NCBI GenBank assembly: GCA_964354375.1
Contig: CAYGZQ010000078.1
Location: forward strand, 1-16,234
DNA: 16,234 nt
Direction of reading: 5' to 3'
Source: CAYGZQ01 sp964354375 [NCBI: uncultured Planctomycetota bacterium]
GTDB taxonomy: Bacteria > JAJVIF01 > JAPKYR01
Shown in pieces: positions 8,416 to 15,514 of this stretch (position 1 is its first letter; every line of letters begins with the position of its first letter). Below the pieces are notes generated by a model, which worked only from the letters and a program-made list of their open reading frames with translations, was not told the DNA's origin and did no database searches. A program made the translations under genes and the position numbers.

Positions 8416-9101
8416 ATGCTGAGCCGCGCAGATGAACTATTGGGTAAGGTCCGCACAGACAGGGAGGCCGTCACGTCACTCTACCTTCGCTTTGATCCTC
8501 AGAAAGACGCACGGATCACGGCATTTAGCAGATTAGAAGCCGGATGCCTCTCACTGCGGTTCGCCTTCGTGTTCCTTGCGCATCATTTGACGAACCCGCT
8601 ATGGTTGGTGAAACACTGGCCCGTCAAGACTAAGCCCCCCAAAGACCTTGCAGTTCGGTTTCAGGAATTCGCCAAGCTTGGGTTCTTCCATGGTTTCTTC
8701 TCTGTGGTGGAAGTATCCTTGCGAGCCTGGTTGAGGGGAATTGCTGCCAGTGCCTGCAAGGGCAGGACTGGCCCCTTCGCAAACGTCTATCCCTGCTTGT
8801 TACAAGGCTTTCGTCACCGCCCCAGCAAGGCATTGCGCTTCTCGACTTGGCCAGGCACGTGCGCAACAATGTTCACAATAACGGGGTGTACTTCGATGAG
8901 GACGGAGAAGACCGTTTGATTGACTGGTGCGGTAACCCGTATCATTTCAGGCACGGATATCGAGTTGCCTTCGTCGACCGGGATTTCATATTCAATCTAG
9001 CCGACTCCCTTCGGACACTTTTCGGGTGCATCGTTGAAGACTCCGAATTGCAGGGAGTCACTCACCAGATAACGGACCCCTTCACTCACATCTGCGAGTG
9101 A
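8416..9101 (+). pseudogene. Frameshifted gene with HEPN-like R-x6-H motif
   Basis: Two overlapping open stretches look like one gene split by a frameshift. The first reads from ATG 8416 (or TTG 8371) and looks protein-like to about 8800: LRFAFVFLAHHL, then FFHGFFSVVEVSLRAWLRGIA. Beyond that its frame turns to nonsense (RHRPSKALRFSTWPG). From about 8790 the frame one base back reads GIALLDLARHVRNNVHNNG, then GNPYHFRHGYRVAFVD, to TGA 9101. The joined product would be about 228 residues. A single-base loss between about 8790 and 8845, or a sequencing error, explains it. RHVRNNVH (8853-8876) matches the R-x4-6-H pattern of HEPN ribonucleases, many of which act in toxin and abortive-infection modules. 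The exact family is not recognised and the HEPN link is only suggestive. It converges on the - strand gene at 9177. Confidence 0.6.
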
Positions 9102-9176
9102 TACACATGTCTCATCCAACCGATATACCAGTTCTTGCACTGGCCAGAGATCCATGATCTCACCCAGGGCGCCGGA

Positions 9177-10355
9177 TCAGGGATCCGCCTGTTCTACTGA
9201 ATCCGGGGGCTCCTCAGCCATCTCCTTGACAGGATAGTGGTTTCGGGATCTGAGCTGCTCGCGGAGCTTCATGAGGATTGCGTCCCTGCTCTCGGGATTT
9301 CGCACCTTGATCTTGAAGAACTGCTCAGCGCCGTATTTCCCCTTGTCGAAACAGGAGCCTGTAATCCAAGCCGACTTGAGATCGGCCATTAACTCCAGAA
9401 CACAAGGACCATCATGCGAGGCCCTCTTGAATCCCGTGAACCTGACCTCCTCGACGCCGTCCACTCGACAGATCTCGGAGAACGCTCTTCTGGCTGAAGC
9501 GGGGATGTCTTCAAGCCGTCCGATTCTCATCTTGCCCCAAAGCAGCTTGTGAGATTTCTTCCCACTATGTATGCGCACGGGTTGCGGAACTCGGTGCAGT
9601 CTGATGTCCGTTTCCTTGGCGGGAAGGAACTCCTTGTCAGGTTTCTTCTTATCGTATTGCGTCCAAGCTTGCCTAATGCGTTGGAAACCGCTGCCCTTTT
9701 CCTCGTCGCCTTCGAGCTCCGCCAGGACCTCGAAGACCGCTGCCTTGATTGCGAAGCTCCTGACCGTTCCAGGTCCTTCGCTATATGAGACCGCGAGTTT
9801 GTCGAGCACTCTCGGGACAACCTCTCGTGGAGCCAGCAGATCGTTTTGACCGGCTGCAACGCATGCCTTCTTCAGGGAATTAACAAGCTTGACGAGACTG
9901 AAGGCCTCATCCGGTCTGCCATGTGACTTTTGGACGGTGTCGATCTTGTCTTGCTGCCTGAAGTACTCCTTGAGGCGCAGCATAGCTTCATCCTCGTCGT
10001 CCACAACGTCGTACGCATAATACTCCAAGGTCGCGTTTCTCAAGAGGTTCCTGTCGATGACGATGACAGGTTTGCCATTGAAACTTGCCACTGCCACCCC
10101 AATCGCGGTCCCAATCGATGCCTTCCACATGTTGGCTATGACGGCATCTGCGTCGCGGATTGCCTCCATGTCCAGGCTTACGATCTGATATGGGGTCTTC
10201 GCTGGAGATGCCTCAATCCGCTGCACAGGGCATATGAACTCAAACTCATCTGGCCAGCTTCGCTCGATTCTCTGTCTCCAAACTTTCTTCTGGTCATCAT
10301 TGCAGCCGGTGATGGGGCCTGCGAGGTATATCTTGCGTAGTCTCCTCTTAAACAT
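9177..10355 (-). CDS. Nucleoside deoxyribosyltransferase-like + ATP-cone protein
   Basis: A - strand gene of 392 residues. I chose the start at 10355 because GGGAGG lies at ideal distance upstream; the ATG at 10385 lacks such a site. Residues 8-101 look like a nucleoside 2-deoxyribosyltransferase fold: IYLAGPITG (9-17), then DADAVIANM and GTAIGVAVASFNGKPVIVI (82-100). The family usually has a catalytic Glu in a GTxxE-I-G segment. Here the aligned position is Gly86, so catalysis may be lost or altered. Residues about 138-237 match the layout of an ATP-cone, the regulatory (d)ATP-binding domain of ribonucleotide reductase and NrdR: VQKSHGRPDEAFSLVKLVNS at 141-160, later FAIKAAVFEVLAEL and a closing helix. 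Residues 265-375 form an unrecognised domain. It is transcribed from its own promoter and is convergent with the broken gene. A nucleotide-sensing role near defence genes is my inference. Confidence 0.75.
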   Translation of the reverse strand: MFKRRLRKIYLAGPITGCNDDQKKVWRQRIERSWPDEFEFICPVQRIEASPAKTPYQIVSLDMEAIRDADAVIANMWKASIGTAIGVAVASFNGKPVIVIDRNLLRNATLEYYAYDVVDDEDEAMLRLKEYFRQQDKIDTVQKSHGRPDEAFSLVKLVNSLKKACVAAGQNDLLAPREVVPRVLDKLAVSYSEGPGTVRSFAIKAAVFEVLAELEGDEEKGSGFQRIRQAWTQYDKKKPDKEFLPAKETDIRLHRVPQPVRIHSGKKSHKLLWGKMRIGRLEDIPASARRAFSEICRVDGVEEVRFTGFKRASHDGPCVLELMADLKSAWITGSCFDKGKYGAEQFFKIKVRNPESRDAILMKLREQLRSRNHYPVKEMAEEPPDSVEQADP

Positions 10356-10403
10356 GCGAAAACCTCCCTTATAGCGTTGCCCCATCCTCTGTCGCCACCT
10401 ACA

Positions 10404-10432
10404 ATTCTATTTGATCAATCACCATGAGTCAA
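10404..10432 (-). promoter_or_regulatory. Sigma-70-like promoter of the - strand gene
   Basis: Read on the - strand: TTGACT (10432-10427), a 17-base spacer, then TAGAAT (10409-10404). Both boxes are one base from consensus and the spacing is optimal. Transcription would start near 10397, giving a leader of about 40 bases before the start at 10355 with its GGGAGG site. Confidence 0.75.
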
Positions 10433-11245
10433 TGGGAAAATCCCCAAGGATAACAAACTCAGAGCGCCCGAGCGTTCACAGCCACGGCACTACTCGGCTC
10501 CTCGCTGTTGGCTAGCCTTCCACCGTTTCTCAGCACCTTCTACGCGCTTCGAGACTTGCCTTCCTTTACGTTTTCTCTACCCCACGTCTTTGTCTCGCTT
10601 CAAGGCACCCTTCAGATGCCTCATGGCGCCTCGGAATTCCTACCCCGGACTTACCCGGGCCCCTCAACACCACAGGGTGGTCGTATGGCCGCTGCCGAAT
10701 GCACTCTCACCATTGGCACCGATATGTAAGCCGCGCAGGAGTCCCATCGGCAACCCCTACCCCCTCGGTCCAAATCCCCCCCGGTAGGGGACGCTTCGAA
10801 CCGTTCTACTGTAATTGGCTGGGACTCCCTGATCCCGCCAGGCACCCCCGCGGCCCCGGTTTCGGGCCCCCGTCATTGACGAAGGACAGTCTGTTTGATG
10901 CAGGTTTTCGAAACTTGGAAATGACCTGTATCGCGTGAGCGGCATGGGACTCCTACGAGCGCGCCAGGGCCAGGCCCAACACCCCCCCCGGTCCCGGATG
11001 GTTCGCGCGTTTTCGGATGCCGACGGTCCCGGACACCGGCCATATTCCATTGAAACGATGCAGCTTATCATCCCCAAACTGGCATGCGTTTTAATGTCCC
11101 CTATTGTGAGTTAGGTAGCATGTAAGCTAGGGAAGGCGCTTAAATGGCCATGTTGCCAGCATCGGGACGTTTGCGTAAGCGTGCAGAAAATACGAGAGAT
11201 TCATATTTTCCGGCAGAACGCATAACCAAGAAAAAACCCGCATAT
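10433..11245. other. Long noncoding GC-rich region with many inverted repeats
   Basis: About 800 bases with no convincing gene. The open frames here have low-complexity Pro/Arg/Gly-rich translations and no start sites. The stretch 10540-10790 is packed with short perfect inverted repeats: 10550-10555/10592-10597, 10604-10609/10625-10630 (one G-U on the - strand), 10644-10648/10655-10659, 10669-10673/10677-10681 and 10754-10761/10783-10790. This suggests a structured RNA or its remnant. On the - strand GGCGCC-(16 bases)-GGTGCC encloses CATCTGAAGG, faintly like domain I of group II introns; I would not annotate it as one. The part 10860-11245 has C-runs on the left, becomes AT-richer to the right, and shows nothing recognisable. 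The mobile element's left edge probably lies in this stretch. Confidence 0.45.
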
Positions 11246-11285
11246 AAACCCGAAAAAACAAGTTAAGCTATTGACTTTCGGGTTT
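11246..11285. promoter_or_regulatory. Inverted repeat spanning the -35 box, possible operator
   Basis: AAACCCGAAA at 11246-11255 and its exact complement TTTCGGGTTT at 11276-11285 form a 10-bp inverted repeat with 20 bases between. The right arm starts on the last base of the -35 box and enters the spacer. A third AAACCCG lies at 11234-11240. The layout suits an operator for a repressor of the downstream operon. On the - strand it could also act as a weak terminator. Confidence 0.45.
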
Positions 11286-11299
11286 GACGAGTCTATACT
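11271..11299 (+). promoter_or_regulatory. Sigma-70-like promoter of the mobile-element operon
   Basis: TTGACT at 11271-11276, a 17-base spacer, and TATACT at 11294-11299. Each box is one base from consensus. The start site would be near 11306, leaving a leader of about 69 bases before the first gene at 11375. Confidence 0.75.
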
Positions 11300-11321
11300 G
11301 GTATCATCACACATAACAAAA

Positions 11322-11359
11322 GCCCGACCGGGAAAGTTTGGACACGAACCCGATCGGGC
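11322..11359 (+). promoter_or_regulatory. Hairpin in the 5' leader of the element operon
   Basis: GCCCGACCGGG (11322-11332) pairs with CCCGATCGGGC (11349-11359) except for one mismatch, an 11-base arm around a 16-base loop. It lies inside the predicted leader, just upstream of the AAAGGA ribosome site. No T-run follows, so leader-level control, mRNA stabilisation or a DNA operator fits better than a terminator. Confidence 0.45.
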
Positions 11360-11374
11360 GAAAGGATAAAACAG

Positions 11375-12067
11375 ATGTATTGTACCACACTGGCCGATCA
11401 TCCGGCCATCCCCCCACCAAAAGAGACTGGCAGTACAGACGCGACCGGAAGCGCATCCGGTGACGCCGGCCATGCTGACTCGGACGGGATGAATTCCGAG
11501 CGCATCGCATGGCTTGAGAAAGCGTACGCGCTACTCCGGGACGAATTGCTACCGGAAGCGCCCGAGCGCGTCACGATCACGTTCGGCTTTCCGTCCAAAG
11601 GCGCCCGACCGTCACGCAATCAGCGCATCGGTGAGTACGCGCATTTCCTTAAGGATTGCGAAGCCGGTCCCGGACTCCTGACGCTGCATCCGACGATCTT
11701 CAACGACCCGTCGCGCGTTCTGGACGTGCTTTTGCACGAGATGATTCACGCAGCGCGACCGAATGACGGGCATCGCGGACAATTCCCGAAGCTTGCGAAG
11801 CGTGTCGGGCTCACTGGCAAGATGACCGCGACCGTCGCGGGTCCCGAGCTCAAGGCGAAGCTTGCGGGATTCCTTGCCGACCGCTTGCCACCGATGCCGA
11901 ACGGGCATGGCGACTTGAGCGCCGACCGCAAGAGACAATCGACCAGGCTTCGCAAGTATGTCTGTCCATCATGCGGTCAGATCGTGCGCGCTGCGACAGA
12001 CTGTTTAAACGCAGTCTGTGGCGACTGTGATGCCCATTTCATCATGGATTCAGGGGGGACGCGATGA
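11375..12067 (+). CDS. SprT-like zinc metalloprotease
   Basis: A 230-residue SprT-like protein. AAAGGA lies eight bases before the ATG. Residues 1-38 are Pro/Ser/Gly/Asp-rich and probably disordered; M39 is a possible alternative start. The core holds the gluzincin-type motif HEMIH at 121-125 with a further histidine at 133 (NDGHRGQF), as in SprT/Spartan proteases where three histidines bind zinc. A zinc ribbon closes the protein: C197-x2-C200 and C215-x2-C218. Spartan-type enzymes cleave proteins crosslinked to DNA, and SprT-like proteins occur in phages and plasmids. The substrate here is unknown. A link to replication is plausible because a sliding clamp lies two genes downstream. It is the first gene after the promoter and overlaps the next by ATGA. 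Confidence 0.85.
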   Translation: MYCTTLADHPAIPPPKETGSTDATGSASGDAGHADSDGMNSERIAWLEKAYALLRDELLPEAPERVTITFGFPSKGARPSRNQRIGEYAHFLKDCEAGPGLLTLHPTIFNDPSRVLDVLLHEMIHAARPNDGHRGQFPKLAKRVGLTGKMTATVAGPELKAKLAGFLADRLPPMPNGHGDLSADRKRQSTRLRKYVCPSCGQIVRAATDCLNAVCGDCDAHFIMDSGGTR

Positions 12068-12438
12068 GAACACAAACCGCCAAGTCCCTGAACACGACGG
12101 CGAACACGCCCGAGCATTGCCATTCATGCTGGAAATTCGCGGACTGCTACCAGGCGCAGAACATGACCGCAGACACGGCGCCCGTCCCCGGGTTCGTGGA
12201 AACAGATAAGTATGTTGACTATTTCTGCGCCGACTGCCTTCCGGACGATTGCCCGGACGAAACGACATTCCCGCTCGACTTCGAAGAAACCGACAGTCCC
12301 TGCCATTGCTCAGTCTGTGGCGTCCCGCTCGTGCACGCGCTGACAAGTGAAGGCGCGCGCTATGTGCGTGAAGCCGTCGCGGAAGGCGCGGGATGCTGTC
12401 GCGAACTCTGGCCGGTCGTTTGGGCCGACTATCTTTGA
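12064..12438 (+). CDS. Cysteine-rich small protein
   Basis: A 124-residue acidic protein whose ATG overlaps the stop of the SprT-like gene (ATGA). It contains HCHSCWKFADC, then YFCADCLPDDC, then PCHCSVCG and a terminal CC. Several CxxC-type pairs suggest two or more zinc knuckles. No family is recognised. Translation coupling to the protease gene suggests a shared role. A 52-base leader separates it from the clamp gene. Confidence 0.7.
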   Translation: MRTQTAKSLNTTANTPEHCHSCWKFADCYQAQNMTADTAPVPGFVETDKYVDYFCADCLPDDCPDETTFPLDFEETDSPCHCSVCGVPLVHALTSEGARYVREAVAEGAGCCRELWPVVWADYL

Positions 12439-12448
12439 AGGGAACGTA

Positions 12449-12490
12449 CAGGGAAAGGCCGTTTAAACAACACAACTAGGAGACACAACC
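12449..12490 (+). promoter_or_regulatory. Leader of the clamp gene, copy 1 of a duplicated leader
   Basis: The 42 bases before the clamp start contain CAGGGAAAGGC, then AACAACACAACTA, then GGAGACACAACC and ATG. A near-copy sits before the gene at 13682. GGAGA is the ribosome site. Shared sequence beyond the ribosome site suggests common translational or RNA-level control, or leader duplication. Confidence 0.5.
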
Positions 12491-13624
12491 ATGACAGGAA
12501 ACATAAACACCCAAACCCTCAAGGCAGCATTGAAGCGCCTTGCAGCATTCGTCGATGCCAGGCCGTCCCTGGCGATTCTGGAGCGCGTCCACGTGGAAGT
12601 CCAGCACGGATCGGCACGCTTGACCGTGTACGACATGGAAAAGTCCCTGACCGTCAAAGTCCCGATTGACGGCGCGAATCCGTGCGCGGTTGCGGTCAGG
12701 TTCAAGGACCTACGCAAGGTCATTGACAAGGTGAAAGCCGACACGACCACCGTTGACTTTCGGACGGGGACGGAAAACCCGGAAGTCACAATCAAAGCCG
12801 GGAATCTGGAATTCACGCTGAACGCAAGACCCGGTGCCGATTACCCGACACTCCCGGAAGCCGATGACATCGGTACGACCACCGACACGACCTGGAACGA
12901 TTTCACCGGTGAAGCCGTGTTCGTCATGGCGGCGTCCAGCATGGACATGCCGAAAAACTTCACGTCGGGGATCCTGTTCGCGTACCGACCCGACACGCTT
13001 GAGTTGGTCGCCACCGACGGGCATCGGCTTCACGTGTCCAGGATTCGCGGAACGCACAGCACGAAGCCGGATGAAAGCGAATCAGCCGCGCTTGTCCCGA
13101 CAGGGACGATTCACGCAATGGCGAAACTCAAGATCGACCCGGACGCGTCATTGCGCATCGGGTTTGCGGAGAACCTGATGACATGGAGCGTCCCGTCGGA
13201 AGGCGTTGAAGGCGTTTCGCATTTACTTGACACTCCGTACCCCGACTATCGGAAGGTCATCCCGGACGATTGCCAGTCGCGCTTCCGGCTTGACACGAAA
13301 GCGACAATTGAAAGCCTGAACGCGCTTGCGGTCATCGCATCGGAACGGGACGGGCGCGATATGGTCGTCGTGAACGCGAACGGGACACTGAATCTGAGCG
13401 CGCACGCTGAATCAATGGGAAGCGCGGAAGCGGTCGTGCCTTGCGTGCACGTCGCGGGTCCGGAGCGACGGTTCGCGCTGAACGTGTTCTACCTGATCGA
13501 AACGCTCAAGCTTGCGAACGGTGAAATCACGCTGTCGACGAATGGCGGTCTGGAACCCGCACGCTTTGACTACCCGGACACCGAGCGCATCGCAGTCGTG
13601 ATGCCGGTCCGGCTGCCCGAGTGA
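12491..13624 (+). CDS. dnaN: DNA polymerase III beta sliding clamp, element-borne
   Basis: A 377-residue beta clamp, close to the usual length of about 366. Family landmarks are ARPGADYPTLP (112-122), FTSGILFAY (157-165), ELVATDGHRL (171-180), YPDYRKVIP (250-258) and a C-terminus VVMPVRLPE (369-377) like the common VMPMRL end that borders the protein-binding pocket. The three clamp domains fit within this length. The clamp encircles DNA and tethers polymerases and other partners. It has its own leader with GGAGA, and flanks an SprT-like protease and a recombinase, not dnaA or gyrB. This is therefore probably an accessory clamp carried by the element, and it may redirect host replication proteins to element DNA. 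Changes near the pocket could make its partner choice differ from the host clamp; the sequence alone cannot show this. Confidence 0.95.
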   Translation: MTGNINTQTLKAALKRLAAFVDARPSLAILERVHVEVQHGSARLTVYDMEKSLTVKVPIDGANPCAVAVRFKDLRKVIDKVKADTTTVDFRTGTENPEVTIKAGNLEFTLNARPGADYPTLPEADDIGTTTDTTWNDFTGEAVFVMAASSMDMPKNFTSGILFAYRPDTLELVATDGHRLHVSRIRGTHSTKPDESESAALVPTGTIHAMAKLKIDPDASLRIGFAENLMTWSVPSEGVEGVSHLLDTPYPDYRKVIPDDCQSRFRLDTKATIESLNALAVIASERDGRDMVVVNANGTLNLSAHAESMGSAEAVVPCVHVAGPERRFALNVFYLIETLKLANGEITLSTNGGLEPARFDYPDTERIAVVMPVRLPE

Positions 13625-13645
13625 GCGGCTACCAGTGAGGTAGTG

Positions 13646-13681
13646 CAGGGAAAAGGCGAACAACTATCGAGGAGACAAACC
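13646..13681 (+). promoter_or_regulatory. Duplicated leader, copy 2
   Basis: CAGGGAAAAGGC, then GAACAACTATCGA, then GGAGACAAACC directly before ATG 13682. It matches the clamp leader at 12449-12490 apart from small gaps. It settles the start at 13682 rather than the ATG at 13643, which lies upstream of this leader. Confidence 0.5.
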
Positions 13682-14062
13682 ATGAACGAAACGACACATA
13701 CAATCGAGCAATCACTGGCCAAGATACAAGCGACGCTGGACAGTCTCGGTGAATCATCGCTTGTTGACGACTTCGTGATCTGCGAAACCGATGTGCGCAA
13801 CATCGCGCAGCACCTGGAGAACATCCGCAAGCGACTGGACGACCCGATTCACCTGGTCATCGACAACTACGGCGGCGTGCTGCAGGACATCGACGCGTTT
13901 GAGACAACGGAGCAAGCCGAGAATCATTTCGAGACCATCGCGGGCGTCAGCTATGAAGCGGTCTGCAAGTGGGAGGAGGCCGAGTGCAGCTACAGTCTCG
14001 GGCTGCCTGATGAGTTCGACACTCAGATTTGGGATGTCAGGATCAGGAGGGACGCGCGATGA
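13682..14062 (+). CDS. Hypothetical acidic protein
   Basis: A 126-residue protein started at ATG 13682 because GAGGAGA precedes it at proper spacing. The N-terminal two thirds look helical (IEQSLAKIQATLDSL, then VRNIAQHLENIRKRL), and the chain is rich in Asp and Glu. No catalytic motif, membrane segment or known family is seen. Its ATG context copies that of the clamp gene, and its stop overlaps the next start (ATGA). It is part of the element operon and may be a small DNA-mimic or partner protein, but nothing here tests that. Confidence 0.65.
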   Translation: MNETTHTIEQSLAKIQATLDSLGESSLVDDFVICETDVRNIAQHLENIRKRLDDPIHLVIDNYGGVLQDIDAFETTEQAENHFETIAGVSYEAVCKWEEAECSYSLGLPDEFDTQIWDVRIRRDAR

Positions 14063-14298
14063 CATCCGACACGACGAAGCTCCTCAAGCATGTGGACGGG
14101 GATGTGTGGCGGCGCTTCCGGGCGCTGTGCATTGCGGAAGGGATGAACATGGGTCCGGCGATTTCTGCGCTGATGCTCGGCGCACTGGCGGGGAAAATCA
14201 CGCTGGAAGTCGATGGATCGGGGAATACGATCACAACCAAGAGCCGCTCTGGATCATGGACTTCCGCAACGTCCGTAAGGAGGGATCACGGTGAATGA
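14059..14298 (+). CDS. Small protein, possible ribbon-helix-helix fold
   Basis: A 79-residue protein whose ATG overlaps the preceding stop (ATGA). DGDVWRRFRALCIAEGMNMG followed by PAISALMLGAL resembles the helix-turn-helix pair of ribbon-helix-helix proteins such as CopG-type regulators, where a short basic strand precedes two helices. A strand-like ITLEVDGSGNTITT follows. The C-terminal 20 residues are Ser/Arg-rich and overlap the recombinase gene by eight bases. If the fold is right, it could regulate the element operon or act as an excision accessory factor. The fold call is weak. Confidence 0.6.
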   Translation: MTSDTTKLLKHVDGDVWRRFRALCIAEGMNMGPAISALMLGALAGKITLEVDGSGNTITTKSRSGSWTSATSVRRDHGE

Positions 14299-15352
14299 GC
14301 GCGTGTTCAAACGTTTCGACTATCTCGCGCTGCCCGAGCGACCCGCGATCCCTGAACCGTCACCTTTGACGCTCGGCATCACCTGGCAGACGCTCACCGA
14401 CACGTTCCTGGCTGACTACCGCGGGGAAACCCGGCGGTCGTACCATGATGCGTTCAGCCGATTCACTGCGTTCTGTGGCGTCGAGCCTCAGGCTCCAGTC
14501 ACTTGCGTTCCCGATGAGGATTCGGTCAAAGCCTACCGCGACGCGCTTCTCGACACCGGACATTCTCCGCACACAATCAACGCCTACCTGGCCGCGATTC
14601 GCGCGTTCTATCGATTCCTGCATGGCTACGTTCGCAAGGCGCTCAGGACCGGGCACATCAGCGCGTCACGTGCCGGTGAGTTGCAGTTACTCATCGAAGG
14701 CGTGCTCGCGGTCGGGAAGGTCCGTGCGTCAAACGCTCCAGGCAGACTGCCGACCACGGTCGATCAGTCCCGCGACCTGGTCACATCCATCCCGACCAAC
14801 ACGCTCACCGATCTCCGCGACCGTGCGATGATCGCCCTGCTAATCGGATGCGGGCTCAGACGCATTGAAATCGTCCGCATTCTCCGTCGCGACCTTGTGC
14901 ACCAGGGCGGCCAACTCCTCCTGCGCATCCAACAGAAGGGGCATCACGCGAAGGACGCGTTCGTCGTGATCTGGCCGGACGTCGAGCGGATCATCCGTCC
15001 CTGGCTCACTCAAAGCCCGTTTAAACGACCTGAGGACCCGCTTTTCCCGTCGCTGTCCAAACGCGACACCGGATCCTCGCTCACTCCCCGATCCGTGTCG
15101 CGCATCATCCGCCACCGCCTGGACGCGATCGGACTCAAGGATCATTCGACTCACTCCCTGCGTCACGCCTTCGCGACCATCGCGCTTTCATCCGACGACG
15201 TCGACCTCCGCGACGTCCAGCACGCCCTCGGCCACTCCCAGGTCACCACGACCGAACGCTACGTCCACCAGTCCCGACGCCTTGAAGGCAAACCCGAGAA
15301 GGCTGTGAACGATACGGTCTTCGCGAAGCTGGAGTCACGCGATAGGGAGTAG
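14291..15352 (+). CDS. Tyrosine recombinase/integrase (XerC/D-like)
   Basis: A 353-residue tyrosine recombinase. GTG 14291 has AAGGAGGGA a few bases upstream. The N-terminal core-binding domain (about 30-140) contains the helical ETRRSYHDAFSRFTAFCG and HSPHTINAYLAAIRAFYRFL segments typical of XerC/D and phage integrases. The catalytic residues are all present: R190 (GCGLRRIEI), K216 (QQKGHHAKD), H288 and R291 (HSLRH), H315 (LGHSQ) and the nucleophile Y324 (TERYVHQS). It should therefore be active in site-specific strand exchange, most simply integrating and excising the element. It closes the operon, overlaps the upstream gene by eight bases, and is followed by a hairpin. A truncated relative of its 3' end lies 230 bases downstream. 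Confidence 0.93.
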   Translation: MNERVFKRFDYLALPERPAIPEPSPLTLGITWQTLTDTFLADYRGETRRSYHDAFSRFTAFCGVEPQAPVTCVPDEDSVKAYRDALLDTGHSPHTINAYLAAIRAFYRFLHGYVRKALRTGHISASRAGELQLLIEGVLAVGKVRASNAPGRLPTTVDQSRDLVTSIPTNTLTDLRDRAMIALLIGCGLRRIEIVRILRRDLVHQGGQLLLRIQQKGHHAKDAFVVIWPDVERIIRPWLTQSPFKRPEDPLFPSLSKRDTGSSLTPRSVSRIIRHRLDAIGLKDHSTHSLRHAFATIALSSDDVDLRDVQHALGHSQVTTTERYVHQSRRLEGKPEKAVNDTVFAKLESRDRE

Positions 15353-15376
15353 CCGGTCGCCTCATCTAACTGCCTC

Positions 15377-15404
15377 AGAGTCCCCGTCTCACCGCGGGGA
15401 CTCT
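15377..15404 (+). terminator. Hairpin after the recombinase gene
   Basis: AGAGTCCCCG (15377-15386) and CGGGGACTCT (15395-15404) form a perfect 10-bp, GC-rich stem with an 8-base loop, 25 bases after the recombinase stop. Only a poor T-rich tail follows. Position and stability make termination of the operon likely. Confidence 0.6.
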
Positions 15405-15514
15405 CGCTTGTCAGGGGGCCGAATATGCCGGGGAGAACCGATGCAGTAGCACTCCCCATGGGCATCGCCGGGTCTCTATGCAGCGCGTGACGCGATCGTA
15501 AGGGATTTTCCCTG

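Noticed and set aside
10356-10385. ATG at 10385 as start of the - strand gene
   Set aside because: No ribosome site precedes it, while GGGAGG precedes the ATG at 10355 and IYLAGP follows closely, as the family expects.
10665-10700. 5S-rRNA-like GGCCATACGACCACCCTG on the - strand
   Set aside because: Only this short stretch resembles 5S rRNA. The following bases do not form the 5S helices or carry its conserved loops.
10508-11077. Several 64-106 residue open frames on both strands
   Set aside because: They overlap each other on both strands, are Pro/Arg/Gly-rich, lack ribosome sites and resemble no protein. They reflect GC-rich noncoding DNA.
13754-14065. 103-residue - strand frame opposite the element's hypothetical gene
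   Set aside because: The + frame has a ribosome site, the shared leader and an ATGA junction. The antisense frame has no such support.
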